NCBI RefSeq assembly: GCF_036504375.1
Contig: NZ_DASXVH010000103.1
Span: 1-11,129 of the forward strand
Direction of reading: 5' to 3'
From: Novimethylophilus sp036504375
Lineage (GTDB): Bacteria; Pseudomonadota; Gammaproteobacteria; Burkholderiales; Methylophilaceae
Length of the DNA stretch: 11,129 nt
In this document: one piece after another, positions 1 to 7,037 of the stretch
Layout: each line of letters starts with the position of its first letter
Position numbering within the stretch: the stretch's first letter is position 1
Translations under genes and position numbers: made by a program
Notes under the pieces: generated by a model
Databases searched by the model: none
What the model saw: the letters and a program-made list of their open reading frames with translations, nothing else
Told to the model about the DNA's origin: nothing

Positions 1-237
1 CTAGGCGAGAGCCGCGCGGTTTGGTTATATTCCAAACGAGCGGCGAGTAACAACGCCATGCGCGCAATGCATGGCCGGCCCCGTGATAACCAAAACCCAA
101 AGCAGGGGTTTGAACACAAAATGGCGTCTGCGGCGTTGCACCGCTTGCTAATGGAACAACCATTGGCTGCGCGTTGCGCCTTGCATCCATCCCTTTTGTG
201 TTCAAACGCATCTTTCGTTTCCTACCGAAACAGGCTC
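1..237. other. Non-coding region downstream of ahcY with hairpins
   Basis: No convincing gene lies here. A plus-strand reading frame runs through it, but that frame continues antisense into ahcY and is judged a shadow. A minus-strand frame opening at an ATG near 58 stays open to the window edge, but it has no ribosome binding site and is too short to judge. What is visible is secondary structure: hairpins at 19-37, 55-75 and 93-111, each with a 7-base loop, and a long interrupted palindrome at 108-207. The ahcY transcript would run through this region, so it may form the 3' end structure of the metK-ahcY message, though no clear T-tract follows. Confidence 0.6.
108..207. repeat. 100-bp interrupted palindrome with 14-bp perfect arms
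   Basis: The arm at 108-121 (GTTTGAACACAAAA) is the exact reverse complement of 194-207. The 72 bases between them contain an inner hairpin, 147-154 pairing with 160-167 around the loop AACAA with one G-T wobble, plus further patchy pairing on its flanks. The whole could fold into one long imperfect stem. It lies 30 bp past the ahcY stop. It could be a 3' mRNA structure, a REP-like or miniature element, or a processing site. It lacks the conserved end motifs of an integron attC site and lacks target-site duplications that I can see. Confidence 0.7.
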
Positions 238-1647
238 TTAATACCGGTAGTGTTCCGACTTGTAGGGCCCGGCCTTGGACACGTTGATATAGGCCGCCTG
301 CTGGTCGGTAAGTTCGGTCAGCTGCGCGTTGAGCTTCTTCAGCTGCAGGCGCGCCACCTTCTCATCCAGATGCTTGGGCAGCGTATAGACGCCCACCGGG
401 TAATCGGCGTTGCGCATAAACAGTTCGATCTGCGCAATCGTCTGGTTGGCGAAGGACGAACTCATCACATAAGATGGATGGCCAGTGCCGCAGCCCAGAT
501 TCACCAGGCGTCCCTTGGCCAGCAGGATGATTTTTTTGCCGTCAGGGAAAATCACATGATCCACCTGCGGCTTGATCTCGTCCCACTCATAGCCTTCAAT
601 CGAAGCGACGTCGATTTCGTTGTCGAAGTGACCGATGTTGCAGACGATGGCCTGGTCTTTCATCTTCGCCATGTGGGCGTGAGTGATGACGTGGTAATTG
701 CCGGTGGCGGTGACGAAAATGTCGGCTTTATCGGCGGCGTATTCCATCGTCACCACGCGGTAGCCTTCCATCGCCGCCTGCAATGCGCAGATCGGGTCAA
801 TTTCGGTGACCCACACCTGGGCCGACAGCGCGCGCAGCGCCTGGGCCGAGCCCTTGCCCACGTCGCCATAGCCGGCGACCACCGCGATCTTGCCCGCCAC
901 CATCACGTCGGTGGCGCGCTTGATGCCGTCAACCAACGATTCGCGGCAGCCGTAGAGGTTGTCGAACTTGGACTTGGTCACTGAGTCGTTGACATTGATC
1001 GCCGGAAACTTCAGCTCGCCGCGCGCATGCATCTGGTACAGGCGGTGCACGCCGGTAGTGGTTTCCTCGGTAACGCCCTTGATTCGCGCCAGGCGCGTGG
1101 AGTACCACTTGCCATCCTGCTTGAGCTTTGCCTTGATCGCCGCGAACAGCACGCGCTCTTCCTCGCTGCCGGGATTGGCCAGCACGGCGCTATCGTTCTC
1201 GGCGCGCGCGCCGAGATGCAGCAGCAGCGTGGCGTCGCCGCCATCATCCAGGATCATGTTCGAATAACCACCATCCGCCCATTCGAAAATGCGGTGGGTG
1301 TAGTCCCAGTATTCCTCCAGCGATTCGCCCTTGACGGCGAACACCGCAATGCCGTCCGCGGCAATCGCGGCAGCAGCGTGGTCCTGAGTGGAGAAAATAT
1401 TGCATGAAGCCCAGCGCACCTGGGCGCCGAGCGCAGTCAGCGTCTCGATCAGCACCGCGGTCTGGATCGTCATGTGCAGCGAGCCGGTAATGCGTGCGCC
1501 TTTCAATGGCTGGGATACCGCGAATTCCTCGCGGATCGCCATCAAGCCGGGCATTTCGGTCTCGGCGATATGGATTTCCTTGCGCCCCCAGCCAGCCAGG
1601 GACATGTCGGCGATTTTAAAGTCGGTAAAGTTGGCAACCGCGTTCAT
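238..1647 (-). CDS. ahcY: S-adenosylhomocysteine hydrolase (adenosylhomocysteinase)
   Basis: This enzyme splits S-adenosylhomocysteine reversibly into adenosine and homocysteine in the cytosol, removing the product that inhibits SAM-dependent methyltransferases. The 469-residue protein has the family landmarks: NAD-binding GYGDVGKG at 259-266, the KFDNLYGCRESL segment around 227-238, LVNLGCGTGHPS at 381-392, and the C-terminal end KSEHYRY that reaches into the partner subunit's NAD site. Residues about 150-190 hold the insertion typical of the longer bacterial form. The start is supported by GAGGAA at 1655-1660, seven bases before the ATG. It follows metK on the same strand, and the gap between them carries a SAH riboswitch, so it should be induced when its own substrate builds up. 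Family identity is essentially certain. Confidence 0.98.
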   Translation of the reverse strand: MNAVANFTDFKIADMSLAGWGRKEIHIAETEMPGLMAIREEFAVSQPLKGARITGSLHMTIQTAVLIETLTALGAQVRWASCNIFSTQDHAAAAIAADGIAVFAVKGESLEEYWDYTHRIFEWADGGYSNMILDDGGDATLLLHLGARAENDSAVLANPGSEEERVLFAAIKAKLKQDGKWYSTRLARIKGVTEETTTGVHRLYQMHARGELKFPAINVNDSVTKSKFDNLYGCRESLVDGIKRATDVMVAGKIAVVAGYGDVGKGSAQALRALSAQVWVTEIDPICALQAAMEGYRVVTMEYAADKADIFVTATGNYHVITHAHMAKMKDQAIVCNIGHFDNEIDVASIEGYEWDEIKPQVDHVIFPDGKKIILLAKGRLVNLGCGTGHPSYVMSSSFANQTIAQIELFMRNADYPVGVYTLPKHLDEKVARLQLKKLNAQLTELTDQQAAYINVSKAGPYKSEHYRY

Positions 1648-1660
1648 TTGTCAGTTCCTC

Positions 1661-1681
1661 AAAAAATGAACGGGCGCCGTT
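1661..1681 (-). terminator. Small terminator-like hairpin overlapping riboswitch P4
   Basis: On the minus strand AACGG (1677-1681) can pair with CCGTT (1669-1673) around a CGC loop, followed by CA and six Ts (1661-1666). The loop and 3' arm include most of the P4 strand of the SAH riboswitch (1672-1677), so the hairpin and the pseudoknot exclude each other. That would fit an ON switch in which SAH binding prevents early termination. The stem is only five pairs, so this is a weak terminator and the control may be translational instead. Confidence 0.45.
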
Positions 1682-1740
1682 GTTACGATGCCATCCCGCC
1701 GAGCCTGGCCGGTAACCGGTCGCAGCGCCCCTCAGCGGGT
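1671..1740 (-). promoter_or_regulatory. SAH riboswitch in the ahcY leader
   Basis: Read on the minus strand, this stretch shows the conserved core of the S-adenosylhomocysteine riboswitch: GAGGGGCGCTGC, then GCCAGGCTCG, then AACGGCGCCC. Helix P1 is 1731-1739 pairing with 1695-1703 (nine pairs, one G-T). P2 is CCGG at 1716-1719 with CCGG at 1709-1712 around a three-base loop. The pseudoknot helix P4 pairs GGGCGC (1725-1730) with GCGCCC (1672-1677) perfectly. The motif class is known to sit before ahcY in beta- and gammaproteobacteria and to raise expression when SAH binds. It begins only about nine bases after the metK stop codon, so it controls ahcY separately from metK. Confidence 0.93.
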
Positions 1741-1748
1741 GGTGAAAT

Positions 1749-2912
<1,164 letters not shown>

Positions 2913-2944
2913 GGCTGTGCTGGAGATATGGATGTTTATAAAAG

Positions 2945-2961
2945 CTTGCTAGAATAGCAAA
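2945..2961. promoter_or_regulatory. Palindromic divergent promoter region, metK / lpxL
   Basis: A perfect inverted repeat TTGCTA-GAA-TAGCAA occupies 2946-2960 in the 74-bp gap between divergent genes. On the plus strand it contains TGCTAGAAT (2947-2955), an extended -10 element of the TGnTATAAT type, well placed to start the acyltransferase message. On the minus strand the symmetry gives TGCTATTCT, a weaker extended -10 for metK. Neither has a good -35. The site could equally be an operator for a dimeric regulator; I cannot name one. Confidence 0.45.
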
Positions 2962-2986
2962 ATTCGCCGTTCAATAAAAGAAAACT

Positions 2987-3835
2987 GTGCTTACCTGGTT
3001 GTTACGGCAGTTCGCTCGCTTACCTCTCGCCTTTATCCACCTGATAGGAAGTATTGCCGGGTGGGGCCTGTATTTAGGCTCGCCCAAAACGGCTAACAGG
3101 ATGCGCAACAATTTACGCGCCAGCGGATTATGTCCCGGCGGTGCCATGTATAGGCGCATACTGCGCCGCAGCATCGCAGAAACCGGCAAGGGTCTGCTGG
3201 AAACCTTCGCGATCTGGTTTCGCCCGCACGCACAGGTATTGCAATGGGTGCGCGAATGCCGCGGCTGGGAGCATGTAGACGCGGCGCTAACCGCCGGACG
3301 CGGCATTATTTTTCTCACACCGCACCTGGGTTGTTTTGAAATTACCTCGCTGTATTATGCTTCGCTGCACCCGATCAGCGTACTCTACCGCCCGCCGCGC
3401 AAGGCATGGCTCGCGCCTTTGATTCATGCCGGGCGCAGGCGCGGGCAGATCACGCTGGCGCCCACCAACCTGAAAGGCGTACGCGGCCTGCTGCAGGGAT
3501 TGAGGCGCAGCGAAGCGATAGGCATCCTGCCCGACCAGGTACCCAGCGTCGGCGAAGGGGAATGGGCAAAATTTTTCGGCCGCCCGGCCTATACGATGAC
3601 ACTGGTCAACAAGCTGGCATCGTCCACGGGAGCCACAGTGCTGATGGCCTTCGGCGAGCGTCTGCCAGCTGGAAAAGGCTATATCATTCACATCAGTCCG
3701 CTCGATATATGCGCGACTGCAGCCGATCTTAATGCGGCTATCGAAGCGCTGGTCAGGCGTTGTCCCGAACAATATTTATGGAGCTACCCCCGTTACAAGG
3801 TCCCACGCGGCGCACCAAAACCACCTGTAAACTGA
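2987..3835 (+). CDS. Lysophospholipid / lipid A late acyltransferase (LpxL/HtrB family)
   Basis: This is an inner-membrane acyltransferase of the LpxL/LpxM (HtrB/MsbB) family, which in Gram-negatives adds a secondary acyl chain to lipid A precursors. Of its 282 residues, the first 30 or so form a hydrophobic N-terminal segment, as in the family. The catalytic HX4E motif is H113-LGCF-E118, followed by YRPPRK at 134-139 and LPDQ at 181-184, both usual conserved blocks. The end LWSYPRYK (264-271) is also typical. The start is GTG with only a weak purine-rich stretch before it, but the N-terminal sequence fits the family at this point. It overlaps or abuts dapF, suggesting coupled translation. 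Which acyl position or lipid it uses cannot be read from the sequence, so no symbol is given. Confidence 0.92.
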   Translation: MLTWLLRQFARLPLAFIHLIGSIAGWGLYLGSPKTANRMRNNLRASGLCPGGAMYRRILRRSIAETGKGLLETFAIWFRPHAQVLQWVRECRGWEHVDAALTAGRGIIFLTPHLGCFEITSLYYASLHPISVLYRPPRKAWLAPLIHAGRRRGQITLAPTNLKGVRGLLQGLRRSEAIGILPDQVPSVGEGEWAKFFGRPAYTMTLVNKLASSTGATVLMAFGERLPAGKGYIIHISPLDICATAADLNAAIEALVRRCPEQYLWSYPRYKVPRGAPKPPVN

Positions 3836-3837
3836 TG

Positions 3838-4674
3838 ATGAAACTCCAATTTACCAAAATGCAGGGCTTGGGCAACGACTTCGTCGTGATCGACGGCGTG
3901 CGCCAGAACATCAATCTCAGCCCAGAACAGATACGCCGCATCGCCGATCGCCATTTCGGCGTCGGCTGCGACCAGCTGTTGCTGGTGGAAAAGCCCAGCC
4001 TGCCGGATAACGATTTTCGCTACCGTATTTTCAATGCCGATGGCGGAGAGGTAGAACAGTGCGGCAACGGCGCCCGCTGTTTCGTGCGCTTCGTGCACGA
4101 TCAAGGCCTGACCGATAAAACTGAAATCCGTGTAGAAACCGCGAACGGCATTATATTGCCGCGACTTGAAGTGGATGGGCTGGTCACTGTCAACATGGGC
4201 GCACCGCAATTCGGGCCTGAATCCATTCCTTTCATTACGGATAAGCGTGCGCTCACATATCAACTTGACCTCGGTGCGGAGTCGGTGGAAATCAGCGCGC
4301 TGTCTATGGGAAATCCGCATGCGGTGCAGTTGGTGGCTAACCTCGATAACGCCCCGATCGAATCGCAGGGGCCGCTGATCGAACGGCATGCGCGCTTCCC
4401 GCAGCGCGTCAATGCCGGTTTCATGCAAATCGTCGACCGCGGGCACATCAGGTTGCGCGTGTTCGAACGCGGCGCCGGGGAAACCCTGGCTTGCGGTACC
4501 GGCGCCTGTGCCGCGGCGGTGGCCGGAATCACGCGCGCCCTGCTTGATTCCTGCGTCACGGTGTCCACGCGCGGCGGCGATCTGGTCATCCGCTGGCAAG
4601 GCGAGGGCCAACCGGTGTTGATGACCGGACCTGCGATGGTAGTATTCAATGGTGAAATCGAACTGGGAGCATGA
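3838..4674 (+). CDS. dapF: Diaminopimelate epimerase
   Basis: DapF converts LL-diaminopimelate to the meso form, the lysine precursor and peptidoglycan cross-linking residue. It is a cofactor-independent cytosolic enzyme using two cysteines. Both are present: C75 in EQCGNGAR and C219 in ACGTGAC, the same positions and motifs as characterised DapF proteins. MGNPHAV at 157-163 and the N-terminal MQGLGNDFVVID are also diagnostic. I chose the second of two adjacent ATGs (3835 and 3838), giving 278 residues starting MKLQFTKM. The first ATG overlaps the upstream stop as TGATG and would add one methionine; there is no clear Shine-Dalgarno sequence, so translational coupling is likely. A longer upstream in-frame extension into the acyltransferase gene is not real. 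The stop TGA is followed directly by the DUF484 start. Confidence 0.97.
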   Translation: MKLQFTKMQGLGNDFVVIDGVRQNINLSPEQIRRIADRHFGVGCDQLLLVEKPSLPDNDFRYRIFNADGGEVEQCGNGARCFVRFVHDQGLTDKTEIRVETANGIILPRLEVDGLVTVNMGAPQFGPESIPFITDKRALTYQLDLGAESVEISALSMGNPHAVQLVANLDNAPIESQGPLIERHARFPQRVNAGFMQIVDRGHIRLRVFERGAGETLACGTGACAAAVAGITRALLDSCVTVSTRGGDLVIRWQGEGQPVLMTGPAMVVFNGEIELGA

Positions 4675-5337
4675 ATGGAACTTAACGATCAGGATGTCGC
4701 GCAATTTTTGCGTACGGACCCGCAATTTTTTTCACGCAATGCCTATCTGCTTTCCGAGATTGTGCTGCCCAGCCAGCACGGCGGTGTTGCGGTATCGCTG
4801 GTAGAACGCCAACAGGTTGCCCAACGCGACAAAATTCGCGTACTGGAATTGAAGCTCGGCGAACTGATTCAGTTTGGCGAAGAAAACGATGCCATCGGCG
4901 AACGTGTGCATCGTCTCAGTCTCGGCCTGCTTTCTGTCCGCAATTTCGATGCGCTGGTAGCCACAGTCACGCACAATCTGAGCGAAGACTTCCAGGTTCC
5001 GCATGTCGCCCTGCGGCTGTGGGCCGCGCCGCAAAACCATGACGATGCCGGCAGCGAAGAATTCAACGACGTCGATGCCGAAATCCGTAATTGGGCGGGC
5101 GGCCTGACCACGCCTTACTGCGGCCATCGGCCGGGTCTGGATATCAGCAACTGGTTCGGCGATATCGGCGCTCCGCTCAAGTCGTTTGCGATGGTCGCGC
5201 TACGCGGAGAAAATGCCTTCGGCCTGCTGGTGATGGCAAGCGAGGACGAGCGGCGCTTCTATCCCGAGATGGGCACGCTCTACCTCAAGCGCATCGGCGA
5301 GTTGGTGAGCGTCGCACTGTTGCGCTATATCGTTTAA
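4675..5337 (+). CDS. DUF484 family protein (GAF-like)
   Basis: This 220-residue protein belongs to the DUF484 family, found between dapF and xerC in many proteobacteria (called YigA in E. coli). Its exact function is not established. The N-terminal part (LNDQDVAQFLRTDPQFF, then a stretch of charged heptad-like residues at about 44-80 that could form a coiled coil) is typical. The remainder, about 85-220, resembles a GAF-type fold, including GLLVMASEDERRFYPEMGTLYLKRIGELV near the end. No catalytic residues are recognisable. The ATG directly follows the dapF stop with no gap, and xerC begins 18 bases later, so it is co-transcribed with both. Position alone has led to guesses of a link to XerC or cell-wall metabolism; I cannot support more. 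Confidence 0.88.
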   Translation: MELNDQDVAQFLRTDPQFFSRNAYLLSEIVLPSQHGGVAVSLVERQQVAQRDKIRVLELKLGELIQFGEENDAIGERVHRLSLGLLSVRNFDALVATVTHNLSEDFQVPHVALRLWAAPQNHDDAGSEEFNDVDAEIRNWAGGLTTPYCGHRPGLDISNWFGDIGAPLKSFAMVALRGENAFGLLVMASEDERRFYPEMGTLYLKRIGELVSVALLRYIV

Positions 5338-5355
5338 CTAGAGCTTCTGGAAAAC

Positions 5356-6243
5356 TTGGAGCTGCTGGATAATTATCTCGCTTATCTCGCCTTTGAGCGT
5401 GGGCTAAGTCAGCTCAGCCGCGAAAACTACGCGCGCGACCTGAAAATCCTGCTCGACTTTGCTGGCGATACGCCGGTAACGGCCCTGCAGCCCACCCATA
5501 TCCGGCGTTATGTCGCTGCGATGCACGGCAAGGGGCTGTCTGGCAAAAGCATCGCCCGCCGCCTCTCTGCCTGGCGCGGTTTCTACGATTTCCTGGCGCA
5601 GCGCCACGGCTTCGGCTCTAACCCTTGTATTGGCGTTCGCCCTCCCAAATCTCCCAGCACGCTGCCCCAGGTCTTGTCCGTCGAGCAAGCATCGCGCCTG
5701 GTGCAAATCGAAGCGGACGACGATCTTGCGGTGCGCGACCGCGCGATTTGCGAGTTGTTCTATTCCTCTGGCTTACGTTTGGCGGAACTGGTCGGGCTTG
5801 ACGTCAGCGGATTGGATCTCGCAGATGCTACCGTAACGGTCATCGGTAAAGGCTCTAAAACGCGCATCGTTCCTGTCGGCGCTTACGCTATTGAGTCGAT
5901 CCGGGCATGGCTGCCCCAACGCGCCCTTTTCGCCCGGCCGGATGAGGTGGCGCTGTTCGTCAGCAAGCGCGGCCGCCGGCTTAGTCCTCGGGCAGTGCAA
6001 TACCGGCTTAAAGTTTTGGCCTTGAGGCAGGGTGTCGCCGGCGACATCCACCCTCATACCCTGCGCCACAGCTTTGCTACGCACGTTTTGCAGTCCAGCG
6101 GCGATTTGCGTGCGGTACAGGAAATGCTGGGCCACGCCAACATCTCCACCACGCAGGTTTACACGCATCTGGATTTTCAGCATTTGGCCAAGGTCTACGA
6201 TGCCGCTCACCCGCGGGCCAAGAAAATAAAGTCTAAAAGCTAA
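5356..6243 (+). CDS. xerC: Tyrosine recombinase XerC
   Basis: XerC, with XerD, resolves chromosome dimers at the dif site near division. All catalytic residues of the tyrosine recombinase family are present in the 295-residue protein: R141 (SSGLRLAEL), K165 (GKGSKTR), H234 and R237 (HPHTLRHSFATH), H260 (MLGHANISTTQ) and nucleophile Y269 (VYTHLD). Residues 1-90 form the SAM-like core-binding domain. The start is taken as TTG at 5356, preceded by a weak GGAAAA; no ATG is available nearby. The ending HPRAKK resembles the usual XerC tail. Context (dapF-DUF484-xerC, the classic order) favours XerC over XerD or an integron or phage integrase. The next gene, sodB, is 105 bp away. Confidence 0.95.
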   Translation: MELLDNYLAYLAFERGLSQLSRENYARDLKILLDFAGDTPVTALQPTHIRRYVAAMHGKGLSGKSIARRLSAWRGFYDFLAQRHGFGSNPCIGVRPPKSPSTLPQVLSVEQASRLVQIEADDDLAVRDRAICELFYSSGLRLAELVGLDVSGLDLADATVTVIGKGSKTRIVPVGAYAIESIRAWLPQRALFARPDEVALFVSKRGRRLSPRAVQYRLKVLALRQGVAGDIHPHTLRHSFATHVLQSSGDLRAVQEMLGHANISTTQVYTHLDFQHLAKVYDAAHPRAKKIKSKS

Positions 6244-6277
6244 GCAGTATCTCGGCTTTGGCCTCATATAACCGACA

Positions 6278-6311
6278 AAATCGCTCAAACTTTATGGCAA
6301 AATAGCGATTT
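6278..6311. repeat. Inverted repeat in the xerC-sodB gap
   Basis: AAATCGCT (6278-6285) is exactly complementary to AGCGATTT (6304-6311), with an 18-base AT-rich interval. It lies between the xerC stop and sodB. No run of Ts follows it, so it is not a convincing terminator. It could be an operator or part of the sodB promoter region, where I cannot pick out good -35 and -10 boxes. Confidence 0.4.
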
Positions 6312-6348
6312 CCGAATTTACCTCGTTTAACCGTTGACTGGAGAAATA

Positions 6349-6930
6349 ATGGAACACAAACTACCCGACCTGCCCTACGCCAAGAATGCGCTGGAACCCT
6401 ACATCTCCGCAGAAACACTCGAATTCCACTATGGCAAGCACCATCAGACCTACGTCACCAACCTCAACAACCTGATCAAGGGCACCGAATTCGAAAGCCT
6501 GAGCCTTGAAGACATCATCAGGAAGTCTTCCGGCGGCATTTTCAACAACGCTGCCCAAGTGTGGAACCACACCTTCTACTGGAACGGCTTCAAGCCCAAC
6601 GGCGGCGGCGAGCCGACCGGCGCGCTGGCCGAGGCGATCAAGGCCAAGTGGGGGTCGTTCGACGAATTCAAGAAGGCTTTTGCCCAGTGCGCCATCGCTA
6701 CCTTCGGCGCCGGCTGGGCCTGGCTGGTGAAAAAGGCAGACGGCACGCTCGACCTGGTTTCCACCAGCAACGCCGCCACTCCGCTGACGGGCGATACCAA
6801 GCCGCTGCTGACCTGCGATGTATGGGAACACGCTTATTACATCGACTACCGCAATGCCCGCGCGGGTTACGTCGAAAAATTCTGGAGCATCGTCAACTGG
6901 GATTTTGTCGCTTCAAACTTCGCTGGCTAA
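6349..6930 (+). CDS. sodB: Iron superoxide dismutase
   Basis: SodB converts superoxide to oxygen and hydrogen peroxide in the cytosol using a mononuclear iron centre. The metal ligands are H27, H74, D157 and H161, each offset by one from E. coli SodB. The motifs HYGKHHQTYVTNLNNLI (27-43), AAQVWNHTFYWN (68-79) and DVWEHAYYIDYRNAR (157-171) are diagnostic. Q70 in AAQVWNH is the active-site glutamine position characteristic of the iron form rather than the manganese form. The ATG at 6349 has GGAG eight bases upstream, and the start MEHKLPDLPYAKNAL aligns with known SodB; an upstream TTG (6334) would add five residues and is less likely. No signal peptide is present. It is a single-gene unit closed by a strong terminator. 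The 193-residue length is normal. Confidence 0.97.
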   Translation: MEHKLPDLPYAKNALEPYISAETLEFHYGKHHQTYVTNLNNLIKGTEFESLSLEDIIRKSSGGIFNNAAQVWNHTFYWNGFKPNGGGEPTGALAEAIKAKWGSFDEFKKAFAQCAIATFGAGWAWLVKKADGTLDLVSTSNAATPLTGDTKPLLTCDVWEHAYYIDYRNARAGYVEKFWSIVNWDFVASNFAG

Positions 6931-6957
6931 TCGCCGGGATGGTCTGCGTAAAATCTT

Positions 6958-6994
6958 AAAAGCCGCAAGCGCCCGAAGTGCTTGCGGCTTTTTT
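6958..6994 (+). terminator. Intrinsic terminator of sodB
   Basis: AGCCGCAAGC (6961-6970) pairs perfectly with GCTTGCGGCT (6980-6989) around a nine-base loop, followed by a run of Ts (6989-6994). AAA at 6958-6960 can extend the stem by pairing with the Ts. It lies 28 bp after the sodB stop and ends the sodB message. The arsR promoter starts just after the T-run. Confidence 0.95.
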
Positions 6995-6995
6995 C

Positions 6996-7024
6996 TTGAC
7001 ACGGCATATTTTTTCCAAAATAAT
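6996..7024 (+). promoter_or_regulatory. Sigma70-type promoter of the ars operon
   Basis: TTGACA (6996-7001) is a perfect -35 box. AATAAT (7019-7024) matches five of six bases of the -10 consensus, with the ideal 17-bp spacing. A start site about seven bases downstream would fall at or next to the arsR ATG at 7031, so the transcript may lack a leader. Confidence 0.75.
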
Positions 7025-7037
7025 GGAAATATGGAAA
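7012..7037 (+). promoter_or_regulatory. Candidate ArsR operator
   Basis: TTTCCA (7012-7017) and TGGAAA (7024-7029) form an inverted repeat with a six-base AT-only spacer, and a third TGGAAA copy follows at 7032-7037 in direct orientation. The inverted repeat covers the -10 box, so a bound ArsR dimer would block RNA polymerase. Assignment to ArsR is inferred from position; other ArsR-family operators also are short AT-rich palindromes overlapping the promoter. Confidence 0.55.

Noticed and set aside
19..111. tRNA gene (because of seven-base loops)
   Set aside because: No 7-bp acceptor stem enclosing the arms, no GGTTCGAATCC-type T-arm and the stem lengths and spacing are wrong.
108..207. Integron attC site
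   Set aside because: The arms read GTTTGAAC and GTTCAAAC, not the RYYYAAC/GTTRRRY core sites, and no integron integrase or cassette lies nearby. XerC here is the housekeeping recombinase.
58..984. 308-codon plus-strand reading frame opposite ahcY
   Set aside because: It runs antisense through the well-supported ahcY gene, its protein resembles no family I know, and long antisense frames are expected opposite GC-rich genes with biased codon use.
3793..4725. 310-codon minus-strand reading frame opposite dapF
   Set aside because: Antisense shadow of dapF with no recognisable motif; dapF has both catalytic cysteines and a full-length frame.
5356..6243. Phage or mobile-element integrase
   Set aside because: Gene order dapF-DUF484-xerC, length and motifs match chromosomal XerC; no att repeats or phage genes are seen.
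6334..6348. TTG at 6334 as the sodB start
   Set aside because: The ATG at 6349 has GGAG well spaced before it and gives the standard SodB N-terminus.
6818..7030. In-frame upstream extension of arsR
   Set aside because: It would start inside sodB and pass through the sodB terminator and the ars promoter; the ArsR family N-terminus fits the ATG at 7031.
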